Part shown: positions 7,196 through 12,767 of the stretch, piece by piece
Position numbering within the stretch: position 1 is the stretch's first letter
How the letters are laid out: each line of letters begins with the position of its first letter
Notes under the pieces: model-generated
Told to the model about the DNA's origin: nothing
Database searches by the model: none
Seen by the model: only the letters and a program-made list of their open reading frames with translations
Position numbers and translations under genes: made by a program
Assembly: GCA_050744245.1 (NCBI GenBank)
Contig: JBOGGX010000044.1
Location: 1-12,767 of the forward strand
Direction: 5' to 3'
DNA from: JBOGGX01 sp050744245
GTDB lineage: Bacteria > Actinomycetota > Acidimicrobiia > Acidimicrobiales > JBOGGX01
Length of the DNA: 12,767 bases

Positions 7196-8272
7196 ATGGG
7201 GAGCCGGGCTCGCGTCGAGGTCACCGGGGTCTCGAAGCGCTTCGGGCCGGTCGAGGTGCTGGCCGACATCGCCATCACCGCCGAACCGGGCCGGGTCGTC
7301 GCCCTGCTCGGTCCGAGTGGCTGTGGCAAGACGACGCTGTTGCGGATCATCGCCGGGCTGGAGCGGCCGGACGCCGGCCGGGTGACGATCGGCGGCACGG
7401 TCGTCACCTCGATCGGCGACAACCGGTTCGTGCCGCCCGAACGCCGCCGGGTCGGCATGGTCTTCCAGGACTGGGCCCTGTTCCCCCACCTGTCGGTGGC
7501 GGCCAATGTCGCCTACGGCCTGCCCCGCCGACCCGACCGGAGCGCGCGGGTCGAGCACGCCTTGGCGATGGTCGGGCTCACCGGGCTCGGCGACCGCAAT
7601 CCGATGACCCTCTCGGGCGGCCAGCAGCAGCGGGTCGCCCTGGCCCGGGCGATCGCGCCCGAGCCGGCGGTCGTCCTGCTCGACGAACCGTTCTCCAACC
7701 TCGACACCGCCCTTCGGGTGCAGGTGCGGGGCGAGGTCCACCGCCTGCTCGCCGAGCTCGGGATCACGACCGTGTTCGTGACGCACGACCAGGAGGAGGC
7801 CTTTGTCCTCGGCGACGAGGTCGGCGTCATGAACGACGGCCGCATCGCCCAGCAGGCCGAGCCGGCCGCGCTCTATGCCCGCCCGATCGACCCATGGGTC
7901 GCCGCGTTCGTCGGCGATGCCAACCTGGTCGACGGCGAGGCGTCGGGCGACCGGGCCGCCACCGCCGTTGGACCGGTCCCATTGGCGGTGCCCGCCGGGC
8001 TCGACGGCCCGGCCCGGGTGCTGATCCGGCCCGAGGAGCTCGGCATCGAGTCCGGCGACACGGCCACGGTCGAGGTCCTGGAGTTCTACGGGCACGACTC
8101 CGTCTACGTTGTCCGGCTCGATGCCGGCGGGCCGTTGCGGGTGCGGATCGGTTCGCTGCCCGCCTTCCGGCCCGGCGACCGCGTGCGGGTGTCGTACGTC
8201 GGAACGCCGACGGTCGCCTACGCCGTGAACGGAAGCCGCACCGAGCAACCGGTGGTCACCGTCGACGCGTGA
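7196..8272 (+). CDS. ABC transporter ATP-binding protein, Fbp/Pot-like (iron, spermidine or similar importer)
   Basis: This is the cytoplasmic ATPase of an importer. The 358 residues hold one nucleotide-binding domain and a C-terminal TOBE region. Visible motifs: Walker A GPSGCGKTT (39-47), Q-loop VFQDWALFPHLSV with Gln91, signature LSGGQQQRVALARA (139-152), Walker B VVLLDEPFSNLD (159-170), and H-loop FVTHDQEEA with His197. The TOBE-like part (about 245-345) ends in FRPGDRVRVSYVGTPTVAY. The sequence around the Q-loop and signature is most like ferric-ion FbpC proteins as I know them, but substrate cannot be read from an ATPase. No permease or binding protein is present: the upstream neighbour is a helicase and the downstream gene is a flavoprotein whose GTG start overlaps this stop. 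The ATPase is intact, so it either serves a permease encoded elsewhere or works with an unrecognised partner. Confidence 0.87.
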   Translation: MGSRARVEVTGVSKRFGPVEVLADIAITAEPGRVVALLGPSGCGKTTLLRIIAGLERPDAGRVTIGGTVVTSIGDNRFVPPERRRVGMVFQDWALFPHLSVAANVAYGLPRRPDRSARVEHALAMVGLTGLGDRNPMTLSGGQQQRVALARAIAPEPAVVLLDEPFSNLDTALRVQVRGEVHRLLAELGITTVFVTHDQEEAFVLGDEVGVMNDGRIAQQAEPAALYARPIDPWVAAFVGDANLVDGEASGDRAATAVGPVPLAVPAGLDGPARVLIRPEELGIESGDTATVEVLEFYGHDSVYVVRLDAGGPLRVRIGSLPAFRPGDRVRVSYVGTPTVAYAVNGSRTEQPVVTVDA

Positions 8273-9660
8273 TCGCGGTCATCGGGGCGGGACCGGCGGG
8301 ACTCGCCCTGGCCTGGCGGGCGGCGCTCGCCGGCCATCGGGTCGTCGTGATCGAACGTTCGCCCCACGTCGGCGGGATGGCGGCCAGCTTCGACGTGGCC
8401 GGCGTCATGGTCGACCACGGCAGCCATCGGCTGCACCCCTCGATCGACCCGCCGCTGCTCGGCGCCCTGCGCCGGCTGCTCGGTGACGACCTCCAGACCA
8501 GACCCCGCCATGGCCGCATCCGCCTGGCCGGACGCTGGGTCGCGTTCCCGCTCCGGCCGGGCGACCTGGTCCGCCGGCTGCCGCCTCGCCTCGCACTCGG
8601 CGCCGGGATCGACGCCCTCGCTGCTCCCCTCCGCCGGCCCAGGTCGGACACGTTCGCCGAGGTCGTCCGGGCCCGGCTGGGCCCGACCATCGGCCGCTCC
8701 TTCTACGAGCCGTACGTCGACAAGCTGTGGGCCACCGACCCTGGCCAGCTCGCCGGAGAGCTGGCCCGGCGCCGGGTCGGCGCCACCGGGCCGGCCGACC
8801 TGGTAGGACGCATGCTGCGGGGGAGGAGCGGCGCCGACTCCCGGTCGACCTTCCTCTACCCGCGAACCGGGTTCGGCGCGATCAGCGAGGCGCTGGCCGA
8901 GGCCGCGACCGCGGCCGGCGCCGAGCTTCGGCTGGGCGCGTCGGTCGACCGGATCGACCGGTCCGGTCGTGACCACGTCACCGTTGCCCTGGGCGACGGC
9001 ACGACGACCGACGTCGACATGGTGTTCTCGACCATCCCGCTGCCCGCGCTGGCGGCCGCCGTCGTGCCCGAGGCGCCGGCCGACGTGTTGACGGCCGGGC
9101 GGGGGCTGCGTCACCGGGCGCTCGTCCTCGTGTACATCATTGTCGACCGTCCACAGTGGACGGAGTTCGACGCCCACTACTTTCCCGGCCCTGAGGTGCC
9201 GGCGTCCCGCGTGTCCGAGCCGAAGAACTACCGGGTCAACCCGGACGATCCTCCCGGCCGGACCGTCCTGTGCGCCGAGTGGCCGTGTTGGGCGGACGAC
9301 GCCACGTGGAACGCAACCCCGAGCGATCTGGCCGACCGGCTGTACCGCAGCCTCACCGCCATCGGGCTGCCCGATCCGAAGCCTGCCGCGGTCGAGGTGC
9401 GACGGCTGCCCCGGGTGTACCCCGTCTACCGGCCGGGGTTCGAATGGGACATGTCCACGATCGAGCTGTGGCTGGCGTCGGACCCGAGGCTGGTGACGCT
9501 TGGTCGCCAGGGCCTGTTCGTGCCGGACAACACCCACCACGCCCTGGCGATGGGCTGGGATGCCGCCCTCGCCCTGGGCCCGGGCGACGGCGGGCGCTTC
9601 GACGTCGCCGCCTGGACCAGGGCCCGCGACCGCTTCCGCACCAACGTCGTCGAGGACTGA
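8269..9660 (+). CDS. FAD-dependent oxidoreductase, amine-oxidase/HemY-like, function unknown
   Basis: A 463-residue flavoprotein of the broad amine oxidase, protoporphyrinogen oxidase and UDP-galactopyranose mutase group. The Rossmann motif GAGPAG (6-11) is followed by Glu29 in VVVIERSPHVGGMAASF, then DHGSHRLHPSIDP (49-61). Mid-protein segments FPLRPGDLVRRLPP, FYEPYVDKLWATDP and FLYPRTGFGAISEALAEAA are typical of HemY-like proteins of unassigned substrate. The C-terminal flavin segment is LFVPDNTHHALAMGWDAALAL (from about 416). The GTG at 8269 overlaps the ABC ATPase stop (GTGA) and puts the FAD fold at the N-terminus, so the start is well supported. The open frame continues upstream inside the ABC gene only as shadow. 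No membrane anchor is evident. It is clearly distinct from the hemG at 563-1945. It could act on a polyprenyl, sugar-nucleotide or porphyrin-like substrate; nothing here decides. Confidence 0.8.
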   Translation: MIAVIGAGPAGLALAWRAALAGHRVVVIERSPHVGGMAASFDVAGVMVDHGSHRLHPSIDPPLLGALRRLLGDDLQTRPRHGRIRLAGRWVAFPLRPGDLVRRLPPRLALGAGIDALAAPLRRPRSDTFAEVVRARLGPTIGRSFYEPYVDKLWATDPGQLAGELARRRVGATGPADLVGRMLRGRSGADSRSTFLYPRTGFGAISEALAEAATAAGAELRLGASVDRIDRSGRDHVTVALGDGTTTDVDMVFSTIPLPALAAAVVPEAPADVLTAGRGLRHRALVLVYIIVDRPQWTEFDAHYFPGPEVPASRVSEPKNYRVNPDDPPGRTVLCAEWPCWADDATWNATPSDLADRLYRSLTAIGLPDPKPAAVEVRRLPRVYPVYRPGFEWDMSTIELWLASDPRLVTLGRQGLFVPDNTHHALAMGWDAALALGPGDGGRFDVAAWTRARDRFRTNVVED

Positions 9661-9661
9661 C

Positions 9662-9665
9662 AGGA
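9662..9665 (+). promoter_or_regulatory. Shine-Dalgarno of the SCO6745-family gene
   Basis: AGGA, 8 bases before ATG 9674 and directly after the flavoprotein stop. It supports the 9674 start and cotranscription with the upstream gene. Confidence 0.5.
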
Positions 9666-9673
9666 TCACTCCG

Positions 9674-10499
9674 ATGACGAAGACGACGACGACGACGACC
9701 ACCACCACCATCAGGCGCCTGTGGCCGCTCGCCGAGCCGATGCACGCCACCACCTACTTCGCACCCGAGGCCACCCAGGCGTTCGCCGATGCCGGGCTGC
9801 GCGGGTTCTGGCGGGGCTACTTCGCGGGCCGGGCCGCACCGCTCGGCCCCGTGGGTGCCGGGGTGGTCACCGCCGTGTTCTTCGGGTTCCAGCCGGCGTT
9901 CGTCGCCCGGGCCATCCCGTCGGTGTGGTTGCTCATCGATCCTGGCCGCGCCGTCGACGTCCGCCTCGACGGCGTCGACGCCGCCCTGCCCCGGCTGCTC
10001 GGCGACCGGATCGACGACCCCGCCGTCGGCGAGGCGGCCAACGAGGTCCGGCGGGCGATGGACCACTCCGCCGCACCTCGCCCTCTGGCATGGGGTCACC
10101 CTGCTCCGGGAGCACCGGGGCGACGGGCACGTGGCCGCCCTGGCCGCCACCGGACTCGATCCGTGCGACGCCCACCTGACCCAGATCGCCGCCCGTGGCG
10201 CGCCGCTGGAGACCGTCGCCCCGTACCGGGGGTGGGGGGACGGCGACTGGGAGGCGGCCGCGGAACGGCTGCGCACCAGGGGTTGGCTCGACGCCGACGG
10301 CGCCCTCACGCCCGCGGGTGCGGCCGAACGTAAGCGGATCGAGGACACGACCGACGCCCTCGCGGCCGAGCCGTGGCGCAACCGCGCCGGCCTCGGGCGG
10401 CTGGTCGAGCTGCTGGCGCCGCTCACCGCCCGAGTGCTCGAAGCCGGCGGGTTTCCGTACCCCAACCCGATCGGGGTGCCGCCGCCGGGCACGGCCTGA
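9674..10499 (+). pseudogene. SCO6745-family protein, disrupted by frameshift with apparent small deletion
   Basis: The first part reads RRLWPLAEPMHATTYFAPEA, then GFWRGYFAGRAAPLGPVG and FFGFQPAFVARAIP, ending in EAANEVRRAMDH near 10066. The second part continues in the next frame from about 10068: PPHLALWHGVTLLREHRGDG, GDWEAAAERLRTRGWLDADGALTPAG, EDTTDALAAEPW, stop at 10499. Together these are the SCO6745 family, a roughly 290-residue actinobacterial family with a winged-helix-like C-terminal half and no firmly known role. At the junction the frame shifts by +1, and about 17-20 residues that normally precede PHL-LWHA (the GR-LFAA-ALPWP stretch) are missing. The join therefore looks like a deletion whose length is not a multiple of three. 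It may be a true pseudogene or an assembly error. Residues 4-12 are nine consecutive threonines. The gene follows the flavoprotein by 13 bases. Confidence 0.78.
9683..9709 (+). repeat. Trinucleotide repeat (ACG)5(ACC)4 encoding a threonine run
   Basis: Five ACG codons and then four ACC codons, in frame, encode Thr4 to Thr12 of the SCO6745-family protein, just before the conserved RRLWPL segment. Slippage by whole units would change only the tail length and not the frame. Confidence 0.85.
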
Positions 10500-10514
10500 T
10501 CGAGGGCAGGTGGG

Positions 10515-10823
10515 TCAGCAGCTGAGCGCGTAGGTGATGGCCGAGCAGACCCTGGTCATGGTGTCGTCGCCGATCTCACCGACGTGGGTGGTCAGCGATG
10601 CCTGGGTGATGGTGTGGATGCCGTCGCAGTTGACCACCGAGGGACGGTCGAGCCCAACATCGGCGTGATCGAGACCGACCTCGGCCGCGAGCCCACGAAT
10701 CGACGTGGTGACCTCGGCGACGGTGACGAGGTCGCGAACATCGAGCACCTCGGAACGCGTCAGCACCAACACCGGCCGCTGCGTGCGACCTGCCTGCGCC
10801 AACCAGACCTCTCCTCGCGTCAC
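10515..10823 (-). CDS. mazF: MazF/PemK-type endoribonuclease toxin
   Basis: MazF toxins cut single-stranded RNA at short sequences and stop growth when their antitoxin is lost. The 102-residue protein has the family layout: TRGEVWLAQAG at the start, RPVLVLTR (the strand with the catalytic arginine), VAEVTTSIRGLAAEV with the conserved Thr/Ser pair, GLDRPSVVNCDGIHTI, and a helical end DTMTRVCSAITYAL. GTG 10823 was chosen: it overlaps the antitoxin stop as GTGA, has GGAG 6 bases before it, and puts TRGEVW at the usual distance from the start. ATG 10835 (MERGVTRGEVW) is the alternative and adds four residues. The toxin is downstream of its antitoxin, as is normal for mazEF. It looks intact. It converges with the broken SCO6745-family gene across 15 bases. 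Confidence 0.87.
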   Translation of the reverse strand: MTRGEVWLAQAGRTQRPVLVLTRSEVLDVRDLVTVAEVTTSIRGLAAEVGLDHADVGLDRPSVVNCDGIHTITQASLTTHVGEIGDDTMTRVCSAITYALSC

Positions 10824-11029
10824 TCCTCGCTCCATGCTTCGGCTTCGGTCCAGAACGGGTCCGGGCGTTCGGGATGTCGCCGGTAGGCATCTCGGTCCGA
10901 CCGAACCAAGGCGGCGCGCACGGCGGCGGCGACGCCATCTCGCGCCGCGGCCGAGATGTTGATCCCGAGCCGACGGGCTCGTTCGGCCATGTCGTCATCG
11001 AGCGTGAAGGTGGTGCGGGTCGACGCCAT
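10820..11029 (-). CDS. Antitoxin of the MazF pair, ribbon-helix-helix (MazE/CcdA-like)
   Basis: A 69-residue protein with the two halves expected of a type II antitoxin. Residues about 4-40 (RTTFTLDDDMAERARRLGI, then SAAARDGVAAAVR) form a short strand plus two helices, a ribbon-helix-helix fold that binds DNA as a dimer. The tail (RHPERPDPFWTEAEAWSEE) is acidic and aromatic and would wrap the toxin. ATG 11029 lies 6 bases after a TAGCAT box and has no Shine-Dalgarno, so the message is probably leaderless. The stop overlaps the toxin start (GTGA). Whether it is named MazE-like or CcdA-like is a matter of family boundaries; pairing with a MazF toxin is clear from the neighbour. Confidence 0.83.
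   Translation of the reverse strand: MASTRTTFTLDDDMAERARRLGINISAAARDGVAAAVRAALVRSDRDAYRRHPERPDPFWTEAEAWSEE
10830..10833 (-). promoter_or_regulatory. Shine-Dalgarno of mazF
   Basis: GGAG on the minus strand, 6 bases before GTG 10823. It favours GTG over ATG 10835, which has no purine-rich site upstream. Confidence 0.45.
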
Positions 11030-11033
11030 AACT

Positions 11034-11044
11034 TGATGCTATCA
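11034..11044 (-). promoter_or_regulatory. Promoter -10 with overlapping palindrome, candidate operator of the toxin-antitoxin pair
   Basis: On the minus strand TAGCAT (11041 to 11036) fits the TANNNT -10 consensus and ends 6 bases before the antitoxin ATG. The same bases lie inside TGAT-AGC-ATCA (11044 to 11034), with perfect 4-base arms around a 3-base centre. A ribbon-helix-helix antitoxin bound there would cover the -10, the usual autoregulation of such pairs. The first three bases are the stop codon (TGA) of the aminotransferase gene. No clear -35 is visible in the end of that gene. Confidence 0.5.
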
Positions 11045-12223
11045 GTGCCTGATGGCAGAGGTCGATGACCGACTCGATCGGGCGATCGCCTGCATGACCT
11101 CGAGGAACCGGTCGACGTCGGCGGCCTCGTTGTAGTGCACCAGCCCGGCCCTGACCGCGCCGGCGGTGCCGAGCCCGAGCCAGTGGGGGAGCTCCCACGC
11201 GTAGTTGTGGCCGCTCCACACCGCGATCCGGTGCTCGGCCAGGTGCCCGGCGACCTCGTCCGGGGTCAGGCCGTCGATCGTGGACCACCGGGTCGGGGCG
11301 TCGCCCGGCCGGCGCTCGCCGACGACCTGAACCCGGTCGATCGCCCGGAGGCCGGCGTCGAGCCGGTCGGCCAGGGCCTGTTCCTCGACCCACCCCAGGG
11401 GGATCACCCGGTCGAGCATGAAGCGGGCCGCGGCCGCGGCCGCGGCGAGCTGCTCGAACGGCAGCGTGCCCAGCTCCCAGCGTTCGGGCACCGCGTCAGG
11501 CGAGGGGACCAGCTTGTCCGGGATCAGGTTGGCCAGCAGCGCCGGATCGGCGGCCAGCACGCCGAGATGAGGCCCGTACCACTTGTAGGCCGAGCTGACC
11601 ACGACGTCGGCGCCCCAACCCCGTTGCTCGATCGGCCGGTGCGGGGTCGCCGCCACCGCGTCGACGTAGGTCCTGGCGCCGGCCGTGCGCGCCAGTGCGC
11701 ACAACGCACCGACGTCCGGCGCGGTCCCGACCACGTTGGACGCAGCGGTGAACGCGACCCACCGGGTCCGGTCGGACAACATCGGGGCGAGGTGCGCGGG
11801 CTCGAAGGCGAGCGTCGCCCGGTCCGGCTCGGCCAGGCGCACCGTGGCGCCGGCCCGCCCGGCCGCGATCATCCACGGCCGGATGTTGGCGTCGTGGTCG
11901 AGGCGGGTGACGACCACCTCGTCGCCCGGGCCGATGGCCCGGCCGGCGGCGGCGGCGAACCGCAGGGTGAGCGAGGTCATCGACTCGCCGAACACGATGC
12001 CGGCCGCGGTCGCGCCGAGCAGTTCGGCGCACGCCTCGCGGGCCGACGTCACCAGCTCGGCCGTGGCCTCCGCCTGGGGGAACGAACCGCCGACGTTGGC
12101 GGGATCACCCGACCGCCACCATGCCGCCGCGGCCTCGATGGCGTCGTCGAGGGCCTGGGTGCCGGCCGGGCCGTCGAGCCTGACCCAGTCAGTCCGCAGG
12201 CCGGGGAAGCGGTCCCGATCCAT
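11042..12223 (-). CDS. Class-V aminotransferase, cysteine-desulfurase-like (VC1184 type)
   Basis: A 393-residue PLP enzyme. RFPGLRTDWVRLDGPAGTQ (5-23), VVVTRLDHDANIRPW with His110 (104-117), YVDAVAATPHRPIEQRGWGAD with Asp188, and VSSAYKWYGPHLGVL with the PLP-binding Lys214 match the VC1184-type subfamily of cysteine-desulfurase-like proteins. WSGHNYAWELPHWLGL and RAGLVHYNEAADVDRFLEVM close the fold. There are only two cysteines (65 and 175), neither where the catalytic persulfide cysteine of NifS or SufS sits, so genuine cysteine desulfurase activity is doubtful; the substrate is unknown. ATG 12223 is the only start that keeps the conserved FPGL segment, although it overlaps the upstream glycosyltransferase by 35 bases. 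The C-terminus has a serine-rich tail (RSSRSSTSAIRH) whose last codon and stop run into the toxin-antitoxin promoter. Confidence 0.86.
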   Translation of the reverse strand: MDRDRFPGLRTDWVRLDGPAGTQALDDAIEAAAAWWRSGDPANVGGSFPQAEATAELVTSAREACAELLGATAAGIVFGESMTSLTLRFAAAAGRAIGPGDEVVVTRLDHDANIRPWMIAAGRAGATVRLAEPDRATLAFEPAHLAPMLSDRTRWVAFTAASNVVGTAPDVGALCALARTAGARTYVDAVAATPHRPIEQRGWGADVVVSSAYKWYGPHLGVLAADPALLANLIPDKLVPSPDAVPERWELGTLPFEQLAAAAAAARFMLDRVIPLGWVEEQALADRLDAGLRAIDRVQVVGERRPGDAPTRWSTIDGLTPDEVAGHLAEHRIAVWSGHNYAWELPHWLGLGTAGAVRAGLVHYNEAADVDRFLEVMQAIARSSRSSTSAIRH

Positions 12224-12767
12224 GCGCCGGGATCGTAGGGGCCGCCGGCGTGGGCCTCGACCTGGACACCCGCCACACGGCGGGGGCGACCCGACGGAGG
12301 TAGGGCCCCAGCCGCACGAACGACCGGCCACGGGTGCGGAAGCGGTACGAGACCGGGACCTCGGCGTACCGGAAGCCCTTGCCCAGCAGGTCGAGGGTGA
12401 GGACCTGGGCATAGTTGTAGTCGTGGATGATCTCCGCGGCCCGGGCCGCGGCCGCCGACAGCGCCCGGTAGCCGGACTGACCGTCGGAGATGCGGCGCCG
12501 GGCCACGGCGGAGAGGGCCACGGTGAGCACCCGGTTCCCCAACCAGCGGTGCCGACGCATCCGGCGGGGCCCGCCGGCGAAGCGCGACCCCACGACGTAG
12601 TCGGCCCGGCCGGCCAGGATCGGCCGCACCAGTCGCTCCAACTCCTCGGGGGCGTACTCGCCGTCCGCGTCGCAGAACGCGACCACGACGGCGCCCGCCT
12701 CGACGGCGACGGCCAGGCCGTGGCGGACCGCGGCGCCGAGCCCCGACGGCGCGGGCAAGGCGACGAC
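12189..12767 (-). CDS. GT2 glycosyltransferase, DPM/DPG-synthase-like (5' end beyond window)
   Basis: GT2 enzymes of this type move a sugar from a nucleotide donor to a polyprenyl phosphate or similar acceptor at the membrane. The frame is open to the right edge and begins mid-domain (VVALPAPSGLGAAVRHGL), so the true start and the nucleotide-binding strand lie outside; 192 residues remain. Visible motifs: FCDADGEYAPEEL with the metal-binding DAD (residues 33-35 of the visible part), DYVVGSRFAGG, WLGNRVLT, ISDGQSGYRAL (acceptor loop), and the amphipathic stretch VPVSYRFRTRGRSFVRLGPYLRRV. No C-terminal membrane helix is seen; the protein ends in a proline-rich tail (TPAAPTIPAHGSGPLPRPAD) that overlaps the aminotransferase start by 35 bases. 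Acceptor and sugar cannot be assigned. Confidence 0.87.
   Translation of the reverse strand, partial: VVALPAPSGLGAAVRHGLAVAVEAGAVVVAFCDADGEYAPEELERLVRPILAGRADYVVGSRFAGGPRRMRRHRWLGNRVLTVALSAVARRRISDGQSGYRALSAAAARAAEIIHDYNYAQVLTLDLLGKGFRYAEVPVSYRFRTRGRSFVRLGPYLRRVAPAVWRVSRSRPTPAAPTIPAHGSGPLPRPAD
12232..12237 (-). promoter_or_regulatory. Possible internal -10 box (TACGAT) before the aminotransferase gene
   Basis: TACGAT on the minus strand fits TANNNT and ends 8 bases before ATG 12223, inside the end of the glycosyltransferase gene. The ATG has no Shine-Dalgarno, so a near-leaderless message from here is possible. No -35 is seen. Confidence 0.25.

Noticed and set aside
5093..8248. Minus-strand open frame of about 1050 codons opposite the helicase and ABC genes
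   Set aside because: Its translation is Arg/Gly/Pro/Asp/His-rich low-complexity with no recognisable domain. Both plus-strand genes beneath it have full family motifs, and stop-free antisense frames are expected at this GC content.
8218..9753. Minus-strand open frame of about 510 codons opposite the flavoprotein, with a valine run near its start
   Set aside because: The valine run is only the complement of the threonine repeat, and the remainder is low-complexity shadow of the flavoprotein gene.
10050..10090. Programmed ribosomal frameshift in the SCO6745-family gene
   Set aside because: There is no slippery heptamer, and the loss of some 17-20 conserved residues cannot be explained by frameshifting alone.
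1..12767. CRISPR arrays, tRNA or rRNA genes, insertion sequences, attachment sites
   Set aside because: No spaced direct repeats, no tRNA-like cloverleaf, no transposase or integrase motifs and no terminal repeats were seen.

Overview
The window is very GC-rich, gene-dense DNA from a high-GC actinobacterium. The class is inferred, and Acidimicrobiia or a relative is a reasonable guess. Supporting signs are the GC-saturated third codon positions, GTG starts, four-base start/stop overlaps (GTGA, ATGA), TANNNT boxes just ahead of start codons, a HelD-type helicase, an SCO6745-family gene, and haem genes of the coproporphyrin-dependent type. There are no rRNA or tRNA genes, no CRISPR array and no insertion sequence. 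No gene-free stretch exceeds 100 bases.

Left block, minus strand, 4891 down to 1: a tightly packed operon read patatin-like lipase, hemE, hemH (cpfC), hemG (cgoX), lnt. Adjacent genes overlap by 10, 4 and 4 bases, then there is a 7-base gap. HemE makes coproporphyrinogen III, CgoX oxidises it to coproporphyrin III and CpfC inserts iron. The last enzyme of this route, coproheme decarboxylase (ChdC/HemQ), is not in the window. Lnt continues past the left edge.

Centre, plus strand, 4979 to 10499: a HelD-like RNA polymerase-associated helicase starts divergently from the patatin gene. After a 66-base gap come an Fbp/Pot-like ABC ATPase without permease, an FAD-dependent HemY-like oxidoreductase coupled to it by a GTGA overlap, and an SCO6745-family gene that is broken by a frameshift with an apparent small deletion.

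Right block, minus strand, 12767 down to 10515: a GT2 glycosyltransferase (5' end beyond the window), a class-V aminotransferase of the cysteine-desulfurase-like VC1184 type, and a MazEF-like toxin-antitoxin pair. The pair's presumed leaderless promoter and palindromic operator sit on the aminotransferase stop codon. This block converges with the centre block around 10500-10514.

I see no clear-cut novel defence or biosynthetic system. The items most worth a second look are the lipase/haem/Lnt operon, the orphan ABC ATPase coupled to a flavoprotein, the broken SCO6745-family gene, and the compact control region of the toxin-antitoxin pair.
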